Shown: positions 6,309-7,898 of the stretch, one piece after another
How the letters are laid out: each line of letters starts with the position of its first letter
Position numbering within the stretch: position 1 is the first letter of the stretch
Source: an uncultured Bacilli bacterium
GTDB taxonomy: Bacteria; Bacillota_I; Bacilli_A; RF39; UBA660
Assembly (NCBI GenBank): GCA_934101445.1
Contig: CAKORQ010000038.1
Span: 1-7,898 of the forward strand
Length of the DNA stretch: 7,898 nt
Direction of reading: 5' to 3'
Notes under the pieces: generated by a model
Database searches by the model: none
Told to the model about the DNA's origin: nothing
What the model saw: the letters and a program-made list of their open reading frames with translations, nothing else
Position numbers and translations under genes: made by a program

Positions 6309-6956
6309 ATGAATAAATTATTAGTGAAGGAAGGCATTTTAAGTATTAATAATTCCTTATATGATTTAGATATTAAAACTAATACTTTAACTTTAGAAAT
6401 AGGTGGTAATGTTTGTATTAATGATATTAATAATAATATGGATTTAGATTTAAAAATTATTATGGCTAAAGGAAGCCATTTACTTTATAATCGCTATAAT
6501 GAGTCTATAAATAAATTTAATCTAGATATTGAAATTATGGATGAATCTTATGTAGAATTTAATTATAGTCTTAAAACCTTAAATGAAAGTAATATAAATT
6601 TAAATGCCAATATTGCTGGTGATAATAATGTTTCTCATATTAACTTTCATGGGCTAACTGATGATAAGGGCATAATTAAAAATATTGCTACTTCTAAGGT
6701 TGGTGAAAACACCAAAAATAATGAGGTCCTAGAAAATTTAAGAATTGTTACTTTAAATGATGCGGAAAATATGATAGTGCCTAATCTTTTGGTTAGAAGT
6801 GACAGTGTTAATGCTATTCATAATACGACTATAAGTAGTGTTGATAAAGATTATTTATTTTATCTAAACAGCAAAGGAATAAATAATGAAGATGCCACAA
6901 AGTTAATTGTTGATGGTTTTTTAAAAAGTAATTTAAAAGAAAAAATTAGTATGTAG
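6309..6956 (+). CDS. sufD: Short SufD-like (SufBD family) scaffold protein, about half the usual length
   Basis: A SUF scaffold subunit expected to pair with SufB and bind SufC. The C-terminal family signature is clear: FHGLTDDKGIIKNIATSK (113-130), VPNLLVRSDSVNAIHNTTI (157-175), and VDKDYLFYLNSKGINNEDATKLIVDGFLKS (178-207), the SufC-contacting end of SufB/SufD. H171 falls where SufD proteins carry a conserved histidine (His360 in E. coli) and SufB a cysteine, which supports SufD over SufB. The N-terminal part (1-110) consists of short repeating beta-strand patterns rich in Asn/Asp/Ile, matching the beta-helix core. At 215 residues it lacks the N-terminal half of standard SufD (about 400-430 residues). 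The ATG at 6309 follows AAGGAG at 6292-6297, and no in-frame homologous sequence lies upstream because sufC ends there. Hence the shortness is a property of the gene, not a miscalled start. Role as SufD is inferred from position and similarity. Confidence 0.9.
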   Translation: MNKLLVKEGILSINNSLYDLDIKTNTLTLEIGGNVCINDINNNMDLDLKIIMAKGSHLLYNRYNESINKFNLDIEIMDESYVEFNYSLKTLNESNINLNANIAGDNNVSHINFHGLTDDKGIIKNIATSKVGENTKNNEVLENLRIVTLNDAENMIVPNLLVRSDSVNAIHNTTISSVDKDYLFYLNSKGINNEDATKLIVDGFLKSNLKEKISM

Positions 6957-6967
6957 GAGGTACTTAT

Positions 6968-7898
6968 ATGCATAGAGAAGATTTTCCTTTTCTTTTTAAT
7001 AATATAACTTATTTAGACAATGGAGCGACTACTTTAAAACCTTTAGTAGTTGTAAAAAAAATAGAAGAATACTATACGGAGTATACTTCTAATGCCCATA
7101 GAGGTGACTATAAAACTTCTTTAAAGGTAGATACCGAGTATGAACTTGCTCGTAATAAAGTACAAAAATTTATCAATGCTAAAAGTAGAAAAGAGGTTGT
7201 ATTTACAAGTGGGGCAACCGAATCTTTAAATTATATTGCCACCGGTTTCTTTTCTAATATTTTAGAACCAGGAGACGAGATTTTGATTACGAAATCCGAG
7301 CACGCCTCTAATGTTTTACCTTGGTTTAGACTAGCCAGAGAACTGAACTTAGAAGTAAATTATATTCCTTTAGATAATAATTATTATGTTACTATTGAAA
7401 ACGTTTTAAAAAGCATTACTCCCAAAACAAAAGTAATTGCGTTGGCCCAAGTAACTAATGTTATCGGCGATTTACGACCAATAAAAGAAATAGCTCGTCT
7501 TGCTCATGACCGAGGAATCTTTTTAGTCGTTGATGGTGCTCAAAGTGTCCCTCATATGAAAATAGATGTTCAAGACTTAGACTGTGATTTTTTAGCCTTT
7601 TCGGCTCATAAATTATGTGGACCAACCGGAGTAGGAGTTCTTTATGGCAAAGAAGAACTTCTAGAAGAAATGGAACCCGTTAACTTAGGTGGGGGCATGA
7701 ATGAATCGTTTGATGATGTAAATGATGTCTATTTAAAGAGTCTACCTACGAGACTAGAGGCCGGAACTCCTAATATTGCCGGTGTTATTGGCTTGGGGGT
7801 TGCTATCGACTATTTAAGTAAAATAGGGATGGATAACATTTTAGAACACGAAAAAAATTTAAGAAAATATTTAGTAAATAAATTAGTTGATATTAAAC
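6968..7898 (+). CDS. sufS: Cysteine desulfurase SufS (3' end cut by window edge)
   Basis: A PLP enzyme that removes sulfur from L-cysteine, giving alanine and a persulfide for Fe-S cluster assembly. About 310 of roughly 405-410 residues are present. Translated from the ATG at 6968 it begins MHREDFPFL and shows YLDNGATT (15-22), NAHRGDY (42-48), FTSGATESLN (79-88), SEHASN (110-115, H112 expected to stack on PLP), VVDGAQSVPH (187-196, D189 and Q192 contacting PLP), FSAHKLCGPTGVG (211-223, K215 forming the Schiff base) and RLEAGTPN (262-269). These mark the SufS/CsdA type (group II) rather than IscS/NifS. The catalytic cysteine, near residue 355-365, lies beyond the edge. A strong GGAGG begins directly after the sufD TAG, 11 bp before the ATG. 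It is third in the operon, as in Bacillus sufCDSUB, so sufU and sufB are expected downstream. Confidence 0.96.
   Translation, partial: MHREDFPFLFNNITYLDNGATTLKPLVVVKKIEEYYTEYTSNAHRGDYKTSLKVDTEYELARNKVQKFINAKSRKEVVFTSGATESLNYIATGFFSNILEPGDEILITKSEHASNVLPWFRLARELNLEVNYIPLDNNYYVTIENVLKSITPKTKVIALAQVTNVIGDLRPIKEIARLAHDRGIFLVVDGAQSVPHMKIDVQDLDCDFLAFSAHKLCGPTGVGVLYGKEELLEEMEPVNLGGGMNESFDDVNDVYLKSLPTRLEAGTPNIAGVIGLGVAIDYLSKIGMDNILEHEKNLRKYLVNKLVDIK

Noticed and set aside
6309..6956. Possibility that the short SufD is a frameshifted or degenerate remnant
   Set aside because: Its frame is intact with its own ribosome binding site, the conserved C-terminal motifs are complete, and the flanking genes leave no room for a missing upstream half.
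6309..6956. Possibility that this gene is sufB
   Set aside because: The key position carries His (H171), as in SufD, instead of the SufB cysteine, and its place between sufC and sufS is that of sufD.
1..7898. Mobile elements, CRISPR arrays, tRNA or rRNA genes
   Set aside because: No transposase or integrase, spaced direct repeats, cloverleaf-like segments or rRNA-like conserved stretches were found on either strand; this is by eye only.
1..7898. Mollicutes-style code with TGA read as Trp
   Set aside because: All frames are full length under the standard code and tryptophans use TGG; absence of TGA among only six stop codons is too small a sample to mean anything.

Overview
The window is AT-rich DNA from a low-GC, walled Bacillota (Firmicutes) bacterium. 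The evidence is the recU–class A PBP gene pair typical of that phylum, Shine-Dalgarno sites of the AGGAGG type, heavy A/T codon bias, and a SUF iron-sulfur operon in the sufC-sufD-sufS order of Bacilli. Every gene reads through with the standard bacterial code (Trp is TGG). The six visible stop codons are five TAA and one TAG. The very short SufD and the PBP tail suggest an uncultured Bacilli/Erysipelotrichia-like or Mollicutes-related gut lineage; this placement is inference.

Layout. (1) Positions 1-693 (+) hold the 3' part of a gene for a membrane protein with a PH-like cytoplasmic domain, ending in a strong hairpin terminator. (2) Converging on it from the minus strand is a two-gene operon: recU (Holliday-junction resolvase), then a 932-residue class A penicillin-binding protein whose own terminator overlaps its stop codon. 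The recU end overlaps the PBP start, and the PBP ribosome binding site lies inside recU. (3) A roughly 250-bp, very AT-rich divergent intergenic region separates recU from an unrecognised 337-residue soluble protein (4401-5414, +), which ends in a 15-bp-stem terminator. (4) A new promoter with an extended -10 then starts the SUF operon: sufC (ATPase), a half-length sufD-like gene, and sufS (cysteine desulfurase, cut by the right edge). sufU and sufB would be expected beyond the edge.

How the genes work together. RecU and the bifunctional PBP link chromosome processing and wall synthesis only by conserved co-transcription; no direct biochemical link is implied. SufS takes sulfur from cysteine, and SufC with SufB/SufD-type scaffold subunits builds Fe-S clusters. 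No mobile elements, tRNA, rRNA, CRISPR or phage genes were found. Most of the window is ordinary core genome. The points worth a second look are the unknown 337-residue protein, unusual glycosyltransferase motifs in the PBP, the truncated SufD, and a promoter placed almost on top of the recU start codon.
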